A DNA stretch of 64,000 bases, taken from assembly GCF_002305875.1 (NCBI RefSeq), contig NZ_CP022098.1:9672001-9736000 (forward strand), written 5' to 3'. Shown here in pieces: positions 55,691 to 64,000 of this stretch. This DNA is from Cystobacter fuscus. Its GTDB lineage: Bacteria > Myxococcota > Myxococcia > Myxococcales > Myxococcaceae. Under the pieces are notes generated by a model. That model was given only the letters and a program-made list of their open reading frames with translations. It had not been told where the DNA came from and did no database searches. Position 1 is the stretch's first letter. Each line of letters opens with the position of its first letter. A program made the position numbers and the translations under genes.

Positions 55691-57636
55691 GCACGCTGGT
55701 ATGGCAGTCCCTGGGCTGGGCGTTGTTGCACCTGTTGTGGCAGGGAACCCTGGTGGCCGTGGCCCTCGCGGTGGCGCTCCAGGTGGTGGATCGCCGCGCG
55801 GCCTCGCCGCGCTACCTGCTGGCCTGTGGCGCGCTGGCCCTCATGCTCGTGCTGCCCGTGCTCACCGGCTGGCACCACGTCCTCACCCATCCGCGCACCG
55901 GCTCCGCACCGGAAGCCACCGCGCTGGCGGGTCCCTCCGAGCCACGTCCCCTCCCCACGTCCGCTGCCGCCGCGACGAGCCCCCACGCGACAGGCGACAC
56001 CGGACTCGCCTCGGTGATGGGGCGAGCCCGCTCCGTGGTGGGTGGGAACCTGCACGGGCTGGTGCTGGCCTGGGGGCTGGGGGTGGTGTTGTCCTCGCTC
56101 CGGCTGCTGTCCGGGTGGCTGAGGCTGCGCCGACTGGTGCGCGAGGCCGAGCCCGCCCCCGTCGAGTGGCAGGAGGCCCTGGAGCGGCTGGCGCGGCAGC
56201 TCGGAATGACGCGGCCGGTGCGGCTGCTGCGCTCGGCGGCGATCGACGTGCCCGCGACCCTGGGCTGGTTGCGGCCGGTGGTGCTGCTGCCCGTGACGGT
56301 GCTCACGGGGTTGTCGCCACGCCAGCTCGAGATGGTGCTCGCGCACGAGCTGGCCCACATCCGCCGCCATGACTTCGCGGTGAACCTGGTGCAGACGTTG
56401 GTGGAGACGCTCTTCTTCTACCACCCGGCGGTGTGGTGGATGTCGCGCGTCATCCGCGCCGAGCGCGAGAACTGCTGCGATGACATCGCCGTGGGCACCA
56501 GTGGCAACGCGGTCTCGTATGCCCGGGCCCTCACGGCGCTGGAGGCCCTGCGCGAGCTGCCCGTGTCGGGTCCGGCGATGTCCGCCCTGGGCGGCTCGCT
56601 CACGGCGCGCGTGCGCCGGCTGGTGGGCCGGCCCGCCACGCGGTGCGCGTCGCGCTGGGAGGCGGGCGCCCTGCTGCTCACGCTGATGAGCGGCCTGGCC
56701 GTGGCCGCCCCCCTGGTCGCCCTCGCCCTGCCCGCCTCGCCCCCCCTCCAGGCCCACGCGAACCCCCCGATGGAGGTCGCGCTCGCCGTCGCCCCAGCGC
56801 CCGCCGCTCCCGCGCAGCCGCCCGCGCCGCTCGCCTCGGGCTCCGTGCCCATTCCCGTTCCCCAGCCGAGCGCTCCCGCCGGGATCGCCGGGAAGCCCGC
56901 CCCGAAGGCCCAGGCGAAGGAGCCCCTGCGGCTGGGATTGAAGGGGCCGTTCACGGTGGACCAGCTCGTCGAGCTCAAGACGGCCGGGGTCTCCATGGAG
57001 CAGAAGCGGCAATGGGAAGCGCTCGGCTACACGCCCACCGTGGAGGAGCTGGTGCAGCTCGGCCATGCCAACGCGACACCCGAGTACATGAAGGAGATGA
57101 CGGACGCGCTCGGCGACAAGCCCACGCTCGAGGAGCTGGCCCAGATGCGGTTCCTGGGCGTGAGCGCGCGGAAGGTGAAGGCGCTCGCGGCGGCCGGCCA
57201 TCGCGCGCTGTCCGTGGACCAGGTGACGCAGGCGGCGGCGCTCGGCATGGACGAGGAGTTCCTCCAGGAGATGCGCGAGGCGGGCCAGGGCTCGCTCACC
57301 TTCGACCAGCTCATCCAGTTCCAGGCCCTCGGGGTGAAGGGGCCGTACATCCAAGCCCTCAAGGACATGGGTTACGACAAGCTCTCCGCGGACGAGCTGG
57401 GGCAATTCAAGGCACTCGGCGTCTCCCCCGAGTACCTCCGCGAACTGCGTGAGGCGGGATTGGACAAGCTCGACCCGGAGGCCGTGGTGAAGCTGCGCGC
57501 CCTCGGCGTGGACGCGAGCGACCTGCGCAAGCTGCGCGACGAGGGCTTGGACAAGCTCTCCGTGGACGAGTTGATCCGCCTGCGCTCCTCTGGCGTGGAC
57601 GCCGACTTCATCCGGGAGTTGCGCGAGGAGCCGTGA
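55687..57636 (+). CDS. BlaR1-like M56 membrane peptidase with C-terminal 29-residue repeats
   Basis: The 649-residue product has N-terminal membrane helices and an M56 zinc peptidase with HELAH at 220-224 (LAHELAHIRRHDF) and a downstream Glu in RAERENCCDDIAV. BlaR1 normally ends in a beta-lactam-binding domain; here none is present. After a membrane helix (about 337-357) and a Pro/Ala linker, residues about 420-649 form about eight repeats of roughly 29 residues (LRALGVDASDLRKLRDEGLDKLS type). It probably senses something other than beta-lactams and cleaves the BlaI-like repressor. The signal is unknown. Confidence 0.85.
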   Translation: MSTLVWQSLGWALLHLLWQGTLVAVALAVALQVVDRRAASPRYLLACGALALMLVLPVLTGWHHVLTHPRTGSAPEATALAGPSEPRPLPTSAAAATSPHATGDTGLASVMGRARSVVGGNLHGLVLAWGLGVVLSSLRLLSGWLRLRRLVREAEPAPVEWQEALERLARQLGMTRPVRLLRSAAIDVPATLGWLRPVVLLPVTVLTGLSPRQLEMVLAHELAHIRRHDFAVNLVQTLVETLFFYHPAVWWMSRVIRAERENCCDDIAVGTSGNAVSYARALTALEALRELPVSGPAMSALGGSLTARVRRLVGRPATRCASRWEAGALLLTLMSGLAVAAPLVALALPASPPLQAHANPPMEVALAVAPAPAAPAQPPAPLASGSVPIPVPQPSAPAGIAGKPAPKAQAKEPLRLGLKGPFTVDQLVELKTAGVSMEQKRQWEALGYTPTVEELVQLGHANATPEYMKEMTDALGDKPTLEELAQMRFLGVSARKVKALAAAGHRALSVDQVTQAAALGMDEEFLQEMREAGQGSLTFDQLIQFQALGVKGPYIQALKDMGYDKLSADELGQFKALGVSPEYLRELREAGLDKLDPEAVVKLRALGVDASDLRKLRDEGLDKLSVDELIRLRSSGVDADFIRELREEP

Positions 57637-57751
57637 CAGGTCGGGAGGCCGCGACGGCGCCAGGGGCCCATGCCTCTGGCGTCGGAGCCTGGTGCTTCGT
57701 CAGCCCTCGGGCCGCGAGCATGTCAACAGCAGAGGAGGAAGCGACCCGCGA

Positions 57752-58984
57752 ATGAGCACCCCGTCCACGCCCCAGGAGCCCGGCCTGTATTCCAACCTCT
57801 GGAAGCTCCAGGGCATCCGCCTGCTGTTCTGGATGCACTTCTTCTCAGCCGTCCTCGTGCCGTTCTACACGGATTGGGGAGGCCTCTCGCTCGCCCAGGT
57901 GCTCTACCTCAACGCCTGGTTCTTCCTGTGCAACTTCCTCTTCGAGGTCCCCACCGGCAGCGTGGCGGACTTCCTCGGACGCAAGGCGTCCCTGGCGCTC
58001 GGCAGCGCGGTGGGCATCGGCGCGGCCCTGATCTACGTGTCCCGGCCCTCCTTCCTGGTGTTCATGGCCGCCGAGGTGCTCTTCGCCATCGCCTACACCC
58101 TGCACTCCGGTGCCGACGAGGCGCTCGCCTATGACAGCCTCAAGGCGAACGGCCTGGTGGAGCGCGCGCCCCAGGTGCTCGGCCGCATGGAGTCCTTCAA
58201 GCTCGGGGGCATCATCACCGCCACCCTCGCCGGAGGCTTCATCGCGAGCACCTTCGGCCTGAGCGCCCCCATGCGCGCCTATGTCATTCCCGCCGCGCTC
58301 GCCCTGCTGCTCTCCCTCACCCTGCGCGAGCCCCCCGTCCAGGCGAGCGAGCGCAAGGAGCGCCTCCCCTACACCCGCATCATCACCGAGGGGGGCCGCT
58401 ACTTCCTCGGCCACAAGGTGGTCCTGCTGCTCGCCGTGGAGCTCGCCCTGACCAATGCCCTCGCCTGGGGCCTCATCTGGTTGTTCCAGCCGCTGCTCGA
58501 GCGCGCCGGACTGCCCCTGCGCTTCTTCGGCGTCGTGCACGCCCTGTCCTGCGTCGGGCAGATCCTCTTCCTCGGCAACTCCGCGCGGCTCGAGCGCTGG
58601 AGCGGCTCCATGCGCCGGCTGCTGCTCGGAGCCACCGTGCTCGCGGGCCTGAGCTTCCTGCTGCTCGCCAGCACCCGGTGGCTGCCCCTCGTCATCGTGG
58701 GGATCATCGTGGGCTTCACCTTCAGCCTGCCGCGCATCCCCCTGTTCAGCGCCTACATCAACCACCACGTGCCCTCGGAGCGGCGCGCCACCGTGCTCTC
58801 CTTCGTGTCCATGGTGCGCACGCTGGGGATCGTGGTGATGAACCCCCTCATCGGGCTGCTCGCCGAGTGGTCGCTGTCCGGGACGATGGCCCTGTTGGGG
58901 GCGGGACTGCTCGCGCTGGCGGCGGGCTCGCGAATCGAGGAGCGGCACTTGAGCCTCCCCTCCGAGCCCCCCGCCGCGGGTTGA
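57752..58984 (+). CDS. Major facilitator superfamily transporter
   Basis: The 410-residue product has about 12 membrane segments. The intracellular loop after TM2 carries PTGSVADFLGRKASLALGS, the MFS G-x-x-x-D-x-x-G-R-K signature. The symmetrical second half includes FSLPRIPLFSAYINHHVPSERRATVLSFVSM. Drug or metabolite efflux is possible, but no substrate motif was seen. The start follows AGAGGAGG 12 bases upstream. It converges with the DUF1579 gene after 5 bp. Confidence 0.9.
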   Translation: MSTPSTPQEPGLYSNLWKLQGIRLLFWMHFFSAVLVPFYTDWGGLSLAQVLYLNAWFFLCNFLFEVPTGSVADFLGRKASLALGSAVGIGAALIYVSRPSFLVFMAAEVLFAIAYTLHSGADEALAYDSLKANGLVERAPQVLGRMESFKLGGIITATLAGGFIASTFGLSAPMRAYVIPAALALLLSLTLREPPVQASERKERLPYTRIITEGGRYFLGHKVVLLLAVELALTNALAWGLIWLFQPLLERAGLPLRFFGVVHALSCVGQILFLGNSARLERWSGSMRRLLLGATVLAGLSFLLLASTRWLPLVIVGIIVGFTFSLPRIPLFSAYINHHVPSERRATVLSFVSMVRTLGIVVMNPLIGLLAEWSLSGTMALLGAGLLALAAGSRIEERHLSLPSEPPAAG

Positions 58985-58989
58985 GCCGC

Positions 58990-59502
58990 TCAGCGCGAGG
59001 GAGCGCGCCGCCGGTACTCCGTCTCGACGGCCTTGGTCTCCGGGCCCTGGCCCTCGGGCGGAATGTTGTAGTGGGTGATGAGCAGCCGATCCGGCTCGGG
59101 CTGATGGATCTCCGTGCGCCAGCCCCAGGGCGGACCGGAGGGCGCCGCGTAGCTGCCCTGGACGGCGTAGCCCTGGCCGCCCCGGCTTCCCGTGGAGAAC
59201 ATGATGCCAGTGCCGCTGTGGAAGCTGTCGACCCAGGCCATTTCGTAGCGCTCGGGATCGAGGTGATAGCCATAGATGGCCATCCCGGCGAGCGGCTTGC
59301 CCTTGAAGGCGCCCTCGTACTCATGCACCACGAAGCGCCCCCCGAGCACGGGACGGATCGTCCCGCGCCAGACGGACTCGTCTTCGAGCGTGTCGGGCTC
59401 GAACCACGTCCGCGTCACGCCCTCCCACTCGCCCACGAGCTTCGACAACTGATGATGGAGACCACCCTCCGCCTGGGACTGCTCCAACGATTGTTTCGCC
59501 AT
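58990..59502 (-). CDS. DUF1579-like protein
   Basis: The 170-residue product contains HHQLSKLVGEWEGVTRTWFEPDTL, GGRFVVHEYEGAFKGKPLAGMAIYGYHLDPERYEMAWVDSFHSG and ITHYNIPPEGQGPETKAVETEYRR, the lipocalin-like pattern of DUF1579. The family has no established function. The ATG at 59502 lies 11 bp downstream of the Cys-rich lipoprotein gene, so they are probably co-transcribed. Confidence 0.85.
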   Translation of the reverse strand: MAKQSLEQSQAEGGLHHQLSKLVGEWEGVTRTWFEPDTLEDESVWRGTIRPVLGGRFVVHEYEGAFKGKPLAGMAIYGYHLDPERYEMAWVDSFHSGTGIMFSTGSRGGQGYAVQGSYAAPSGPPWGWRTEIHQPEPDRLLITHYNIPPEGQGPETKAVETEYRRRAPSR

Positions 59503-59513
59503 GGGCGGCGAGC

Positions 59514-60347
59514 TTACAACTGGCAGGTGCCTTCCACGCACCGCTCGCCCGAGGGGCAATCACAATTGACGGAGCACTCCGCGCCGCTGCCCGGGGAGTC
59601 GGAGGGCTGGCAGTAGCCCACCTTACACACGGAGCCCGTGGCGCACGTGGTGGTGGAGGTGCAAGGCACGCGGCAGGAGCCGTCCACGCAGTCCGAACCC
59701 GAGGCGCACTGCGAGGCACTGGTGCACGAGGGCTCCGCGCGAGGACGGCACAGTCCGGCCGAGCACTGCTGCGCGGCACCGCAGTCGGAGTCCGCCGAGC
59801 AGCCCCGCACACACGCGTTGTTGATGCAGTAGTTGCCCGAGGGGCAGTCCGCGTTGCGCACGCACACGGCCGAGCCCGCGTCGATCGGGGTGCCCGTGCC
59901 GCCGTCCGTGGGCGGACGCGGGCAGCCCGAGCCGCCATCCACCGGAGGCAGCCCGCCATCCGTGGGCCTCGTGCCGCCATCCGTGGGCTTCGTGCCCGCG
60001 TCGGGACGCGACGTCACCTGGCAGTAGTACCCGTCACAGTAGCCGCCGTTGGGGCAGTCCGCGTTGCGCTTACACGACTGGTTGCACACGCCGTTGACGC
60101 ACGTGTCGCCGCGCGTGCAGTCCCCCGCCGAGCGACAGGTCTCCGCCTGCGCGTCCAGGTCCTCACATTGGCCCCTCATACAGTACTGGTTGGAGCGACA
60201 GTCCGAGTTGTCGTCACATGCGTATTGCCCGGGACGGCCGTAGCCATCGTCGTCGTCGTGGACCAAGACACATCCAGCGAAGAAGCCCACGATGAGGGCG
60301 AGCATCGGGGGCAGCAGAGACACCTTCTGGGACGGAACGGTCGACAT
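59514..60347 (-). CDS. Cys-rich EB-module lipoprotein
   Basis: The 277-residue product has a lipoprotein signal (PPMLALIVGFFAGC) and an acidic start (VHDDDDGYGRP). Multiple DxDCxxxxxCxxGxC units follow, as in EGF/EB-module (for example SDCRSNQYCMRGQC, ADCPNGGYCDGYYC, ADCPSGNYCINNAC and CDCPSGERCVEGTC), with a Gly/Thr/Asp/Pro-rich linker (KPTDGGTRPTDGG). Such repeats form disulfide-stabilised surface domains. The ATG at 60347 has GGAG 8 bases upstream and is preferred to longer starts. Function unknown. Confidence 0.8.
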   Translation of the reverse strand: MSTVPSQKVSLLPPMLALIVGFFAGCVLVHDDDDGYGRPGQYACDDNSDCRSNQYCMRGQCEDLDAQAETCRSAGDCTRGDTCVNGVCNQSCKRNADCPNGGYCDGYYCQVTSRPDAGTKPTDGGTRPTDGGLPPVDGGSGCPRPPTDGGTGTPIDAGSAVCVRNADCPSGNYCINNACVRGCSADSDCGAAQQCSAGLCRPRAEPSCTSASQCASGSDCVDGSCRVPCTSTTTCATGSVCKVGYCQPSDSPGSGAECSVNCDCPSGERCVEGTCQL

Positions 60348-60493
60348 GGGGCACTCCATCGGGGGGCCGGATCCGGGCGAGTTGGGGCGGATGGCCACCG
60401 CTCATCTCGCAATAGGAGCAGAGATTCTACCCGACAGCAGGGCGATTCCGGACGCCCCGCCATCTTCTGAACGCACGCGCTCCCACGTGCCAG

Positions 60494-61174
60494 CTACCGC
60501 CTCCCGAACCCGAACCCGAACGCCCAGGCCGGAACGACCGTGGCGGCCACCCCCGCGCCCCACCCGTACAGCAGCTCGTCGAGTGGAACGCCGAGAAACC
60601 GGCCCGGGAGCAGGAGGCTCGGCCTCCAGGTGCGCTCGAAGACCCCGGGCACGAGCCCCGCGAAGATCAGGCACAGCCCCAGGTAGATGACCGCCGACAC
60701 CAGCCCCCCGAGCAGCCCCGGCCCCCACAGGTCCGGGCGCACCCACAACAGACCCGCCGCGCACACCCCCATCGCCACCACCGAGGCGTAGAGGATGGGC
60801 ACCCCCACCCCTCGCAACAGCCCCGCCAACCCCAACACGAGTCCCAGGGCCCCCACGGCCCGTAACAGGGAGCGCACGGCAGCTCCTCGTGGCACCACGG
60901 CCCGGCGGAACGCCACGGCATAGGCGGTGGAGGCGAAGGCCCCCAGCCCGGCGACGAACAACACGTCCTCGAGCCCGAAGCCGATCCGATCGGCCAGATC
61001 GAACAGGAACCGGGGCGTCCAGTACTCCGGATAGAAGAGCCACTCGGTGGTGGCGAACGGGAGCGAAAAGGGCACCGTCCGCTTCATCAGCCAGCGCAGG
61101 TCCGGGCGGACGAACCAGATGAGCGCTCCGGGCACGAGGAACAGGAGCGACAACACCAGGAACTCGTACGTCAT
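60494..61174 (-). CDS. Lycopene cyclase domain membrane protein
   Basis: The 226-residue product has about seven hydrophobic segments and two repeats of the lycopene cyclase domain: WFVRPDLRW...FGLEDVLFVAGLGAFAST and WVRPDLWGP...VPLDELLYGWGAGVAATV. These match the (E/D)-E/D-x-L-x-x pattern of CrtYc/CrtYd and archaeal CrtY. It is the last gene of a four-gene overlapping operon with two UbiA enzymes; the start overlaps the UbiA stop as ATGA. Cyclisation or modification of an isoprenoid is inferred, but the acidic residues vary from those of known cyclases. Confidence 0.8.
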   Translation of the reverse strand: MTYEFLVLSLLFLVPGALIWFVRPDLRWLMKRTVPFSLPFATTEWLFYPEYWTPRFLFDLADRIGFGLEDVLFVAGLGAFASTAYAVAFRRAVVPRGAAVRSLLRAVGALGLVLGLAGLLRGVGVPILYASVVAMGVCAAGLLWVRPDLWGPGLLGGLVSAVIYLGLCLIFAGLVPGVFERTWRPSLLLPGRFLGVPLDELLYGWGAGVAATVVPAWAFGFGFGRR

Positions 61175-62079
61175 GGCCACACCAGCCCGAGCAGCGGCCA
61201 CGCCACCATGGCCAGGGTCGCGGTGATCGCGGCGGCCACCCGGGCCTGGATCCGCCACGAGCCCGGCGGCGCGGGACGTACCCCCACCACCGCGAGCGTC
61301 GCGGCCATGGGCACCCCCAGTGCCGCCCCCACCTCCAGCCCCACCGACGCCAGCCCGCGCGGCGCCAGGGCCCAGGTGAGCCCGTTGAGCGCCACGATGA
61401 CCCAGGCGGCCCGCTCCCCGCCCACGCGGACCGGCAGCGTGCGCTTGTCGCTGTCCCGATCCGAGGGCTCGTCGGGGAGCGCGGTGGCGATGGAGCACGC
61501 GAGGTGGGTGGGCCACAGCATCACCGTGAGCGCCCAGGGGAAGTCCGCGAGCGCTCCGCCCTGGGCGAGGTACCCATACAGCGGCAACACCCCGGCCACG
61601 CCCAGCATCTGCAACAGCTCGCCGCCGCCCCGGTAGGACAGCCGCAACGGCGGATAGCTGTAGGCCCACAGCAGCGCCACCGCCGCCACCGCCAGCACCC
61701 CGAGCAGCGGCGCGCGGTGCACCACCGCCAGCCCCACCGACACACCGACCAACGCCACCGCGCAGACGATCGCCGCCGTCCCCAGCGCCCTGGGGGAGAG
61801 CCGGCCCTCGACCAGCACCCGTGAGCCCCCCGAGAACACCGTCGCCGTGCGGTTGCGGCGATCCGTCTCCTGGTCCGCCCAGTCATTGGCGTAGACGATG
61901 AAGAGCTGATCCAACACCCCGAAGAGCTGCACCGCGACGAGTGTCCCCATCCGCAACGCGCCACCCGTCGCGTGCACCGCGATGAACTGCCCGAGCAGCA
62001 GCGGAAGCGCGATGTACGACTGGGAGGGCAGCCGCGACGCCTGGAGCCAGGCCCGGAGGCGCGCGAGGCCCGGGCTCAC
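61171..62079 (-). CDS. UbiA-family prenyltransferase (first copy)
   Basis: The 302-residue product has about nine membrane segments and the two Asp-rich motifs of UbiA enzymes: NDWADQETD near 85-93 and DEPSDRDSDKRT near 200-211. The Tyr/Arg-rich region SYPPLRLSYRGGGELLQM between them is also typical. UbiA members transfer a prenyl chain to aromatic, glycerol-1-phosphate, heme or other acceptors. The start is GTG, overlapping the unknown gene's stop as GTGA. Acceptor unknown. The second copy at 62,792 is clearly related (RLNYRGGGELLEM). Confidence 0.9.
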   Translation of the reverse strand: MSPGLARLRAWLQASRLPSQSYIALPLLLGQFIAVHATGGALRMGTLVAVQLFGVLDQLFIVYANDWADQETDRRNRTATVFSGGSRVLVEGRLSPRALGTAAIVCAVALVGVSVGLAVVHRAPLLGVLAVAAVALLWAYSYPPLRLSYRGGGELLQMLGVAGVLPLYGYLAQGGALADFPWALTVMLWPTHLACSIATALPDEPSDRDSDKRTLPVRVGGERAAWVIVALNGLTWALAPRGLASVGLEVGAALGVPMAATLAVVGVRPAPPGSWRIQARVAAAITATLAMVAWPLLGLVWP

Positions 62080-62795
62080 GACGCGTCTTCCCGCGCGAGC
62101 CCCAACCGCTCGGCGACCTCGGCGCGCAGCTCGGTGAAGGGCAGATCCCAGCGGCGCTCGCCATCCAGGCGCCACGCCTTGACCGGGATGAGTTCCTCGC
62201 GGGCGAGCACCTGGTGCAGCCGTGCCTCGTCCCGGGGCTCGCGGCGGAAGGAGAAGGGATTGCGGAAGGCCCGGCCCTCGAGCGGCCCGTACTTGGCGTC
62301 GTGGTCCGCGATGAGTTCACGCAGCTCCTGGAGCCGCGTGTCCAGGTAGTCGAGGAACACTGGATCGAAAGGCCCGATGCCCGCACGCGCCTCGGGCTCG
62401 CGCGCCACCCAACGGGCCCAGTCGTAGCCGAACAGGAAGTCATGGGCGTAGCGGAAGCGCAGCTCGGACTTGTTGCCGAAGCCCCGGCACAACGCCACCA
62501 CCCGCCCGGCGAACGCGCGCATCTCGTCCGGTCCACCCGTCTTCCACAGGCAACAGGCCAGGTAGTCCAGGTCCCAGAAGATGTTGTCCGGAAAGTCCTC
62601 GACGAGCACGCCCACCACGTCGGCCAGTGCCTCGGCGAAGGCCCGCCGTCGCGCTTCCTCGCCCGCCATCAAACGCTCCGCCAGTTCCACGGGCAGCGGC
62701 GCGCGCGCACGGGAAGGATCCAACGAGGCACGCGCCCCCAGGGCGGGCCCCAGGCGCACCAGCCGCTCGAGAAGCATCCGGACATCACTGATCAC
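62076..62795 (-). CDS. Uncharacterised helical protein of the UbiA operon
   Basis: The 239-residue product starts from GTG overlapping the upstream UbiA gene by 4 bp. It is largely helical with no membrane segment and no recognised motif. Notable stretches are LVEDFPDNIFWDLDYLACCLWKTGGPDEM, ALCRGFGNKSELRFRYAHDFLFGYDWARWV and a C-terminal LPFTELRAEVAERLGL. Its place between two UbiA enzymes suggests a substrate carrier, hydrolase or structural partner of that pathway. Confidence 0.75.
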   Translation of the reverse strand: MISDVRMLLERLVRLGPALGARASLDPSRARAPLPVELAERLMAGEEARRRAFAEALADVVGVLVEDFPDNIFWDLDYLACCLWKTGGPDEMRAFAGRVVALCRGFGNKSELRFRYAHDFLFGYDWARWVAREPEARAGIGPFDPVFLDYLDTRLQELRELIADHDAKYGPLEGRAFRNPFSFRREPRDEARLHQVLAREELIPVKAWRLDGERRWDLPFTELRAEVAERLGLAREDAS

Positions 62796-63721
62796 CGAGC
62801 ACCTCCCCACCAGCGCTCCACGAGCACCAACCCGGACAACACCAGCGTGCCCCACCAGATGGCGCGGTGGAGTTCCAACTTGTAGGCCCCTTGCGCCGCG
62901 AACGCATTCGTCACCGCTTCCGGACTCTTGCGCCACGCGCGTGCGCTGAAGAACACCACCGGGAGCGCCGCCAGGGACCCCCACTGCCCCATCCCGAGCC
63001 AGAGCACGGCCCCCGCCAACAGCAGGCCCTCCGAGGCCCGCCGGACCGCCGCGTTCCCCAGCCACGTGGTGAAGGTGCGCTTGCCTCCGGCACGGTCACT
63101 CTCCTCGTCGGATAGCCCACTGGCGAGCGCGCTCGCCAGGCAGAGCGCCAGCAGTCCCGGAGCCCAGGTGAGCAGGGCCTGTGGCGCCCACTGTCCACAT
63201 TGCGCATAGGCATGCAACACGGGAAGCACCCCGCCCACGCCCACCATCTCCAGCAGCTCCCCACCCCCCCGGTAGTTGAGCCGCAGCGGAGGCAGTGTGT
63301 AGGCGGCGAAGATGAACAGGCTCAGGGCCGCGAGCGGCAGGAGCAACGGCCGCGCGAGCGCGGCTCCGGCGGCGCCCGCCAACACCAGGGCCCCCGCTCC
63401 CGCTCCCAGTCCCGCCAGCAACAGGGCCCTCGCGGGGAGGATGCCGTCGGGGATCGTCTTCGGCGAACAGCCGCGCGGGAACATGCGGCGCTTGAGGGCA
63501 TCCACCTCGCGGTCTCCCCAATCGTTGAGCAGCACGATGAAGGTGATGTCCAACGCCGTCCACAGCACCCCCCACGCGAGCGCTCCCACCGACCACCGCC
63601 CCGCGCTCGCCGCCCCCATCGCCTGTCCGAACAACGCGGGGACGAACACCTTCGGCCAGCTCGCCGGCTTCAGCGCGTACCACCACCGCCGCGCGGCTCC
63701 CATCGACTCGACACCCACCAC
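62792..63721 (-). CDS. UbiA-family prenyltransferase (second copy)
   Basis: The 309-residue product has the UbiA motifs NDWGDREVDALKRRMFP and SDEESDRAGGKRTF, with LPPLRLNYRGGGELLEMVG between them. About eight to nine membrane segments are predicted. A GTG at 63721, six bases after GGGAGG, is chosen over the ATG at 63703. It heads the operon. The 262-bp gap upstream has a TATAAG near 63760-63765 on the minus strand but no clear -35. The pair of UbiA genes may act on successive steps or form a heteromer. Confidence 0.88.
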   Translation of the reverse strand: MVGVESMGAARRWWYALKPASWPKVFVPALFGQAMGAASAGRWSVGALAWGVLWTALDITFIVLLNDWGDREVDALKRRMFPRGCSPKTIPDGILPARALLLAGLGAGAGALVLAGAAGAALARPLLLPLAALSLFIFAAYTLPPLRLNYRGGGELLEMVGVGGVLPVLHAYAQCGQWAPQALLTWAPGLLALCLASALASGLSDEESDRAGGKRTFTTWLGNAAVRRASEGLLLAGAVLWLGMGQWGSLAALPVVFFSARAWRKSPEAVTNAFAAQGAYKLELHRAIWWGTLVLSGLVLVERWWGGAR

Positions 63722-63983
63722 GCAATGCCTCCCGGCGTACGACCTCCCTCCTCCACTTATAGCGTCGAACCGGGCCGTCCCCGTGTGCCACTTCGTGCGC
63801 TCTTCCTGTCCGCCGGTGGACACCCGCGAGAGCGCTTCCCCGAGCGAGCATCGTTCCCATCTCTGTGCTCCAGTCCACTCTCGCCCAACATCCCCGTGCA
63901 CGTGGCCGGACCATCCCTAGATTCCGCCCGCCGATGTCACCCCGGCGCGGTGAGGCCGGGGCCACACCACAGAGGAGCACACC

Positions 63984-64000
63984 ATGACGAGGAAGGCACT
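63984..64000 (+). CDS. Start of a CDS truncated by the right edge
   Basis: ATG at 63984 with GAGGAG (63972-63977) seven bases upstream opens MTRKA and then leaves the window. The 262-bp divergent gap to the UbiA gene would hold both promoters. Product unknown. Confidence 0.55.

Overview
The window is a GC-rich chromosomal segment of a myxobacterium, most likely from the Cystobacterineae (Archangium/Cystobacter/Myxococcus relatives). The evidence is a eukaryote-like Ser/Thr kinase with a PEGA tail, DUF4388-type signalling proteins, several short lipoproteins, a probable Sit-type toxin/immunity pair with a double-CxxC immunity protein, and strong third-position GC bias. No rRNA, tRNA, CRISPR array, insertion sequence or phage gene was seen.

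Positions 1-8,900 (minus strand) hold the conserved translation operon rimP-nusA-ylxR-infB-DUF503-rbfA-truB-(MoaD-like)-rpsO, with a terminator-like hairpin in the rimP leader and another before rpsO. Positions 8,932-15,040 (plus) carry a nitrilase-family amidase, a FecR-domain lipoprotein, a LysM protein, an HD-GYP phosphodiesterase, a DUF971 protein and a Ser/Thr kinase. Positions 15,064-18,682 (minus) hold a deoxynucleoside kinase, then panB-panC-smpB-sspB, which places the trans-translation tagging factor beside the adaptor that delivers tagged proteins to ClpXP. Positions 19,185-28,301 (minus) carry two very large signalling or scaffold proteins (a DnaJ protein with a long EAR-repeat helix and a response regulator-DUF4388-TPR protein), then tsaD and rsmA.

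Positions 28,335-37,250 are housekeeping: trmL, a DUF192 protein, a PP2C phosphatase, an AmgK/MurU-like muropeptide recycling pair, cystathionine beta-synthase, a TPR protein, a cystathionine gamma-lyase/synthase and an RlmK-like rRNA methyltransferase.

Positions 37,405-60,347 look accessory. They contain a P-loop ATPase plus TPR-repeat two-gene module with visibly lower GC, a set of exported proteins (DUF4403 lipoprotein, kelch lipoprotein, di-heme oxidoreductase, DUF1800 and DUF1501), the toxin/immunity pair, an ABC-2 exporter divergent from a BlaI-BlaR1-like pair whose sensor domain is replaced by 29-residue repeats, an MFS transporter and a Cys-rich lipoprotein. Positions 60,494-63,721 (minus) form a tightly overlapping four-gene operon of two UbiA prenyltransferases, an unknown protein and a lycopene-cyclase-domain protein. 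This is the best candidate for an undescribed lipid or terpenoid pathway. A partial CDS begins at 63,984 and runs off the right edge.
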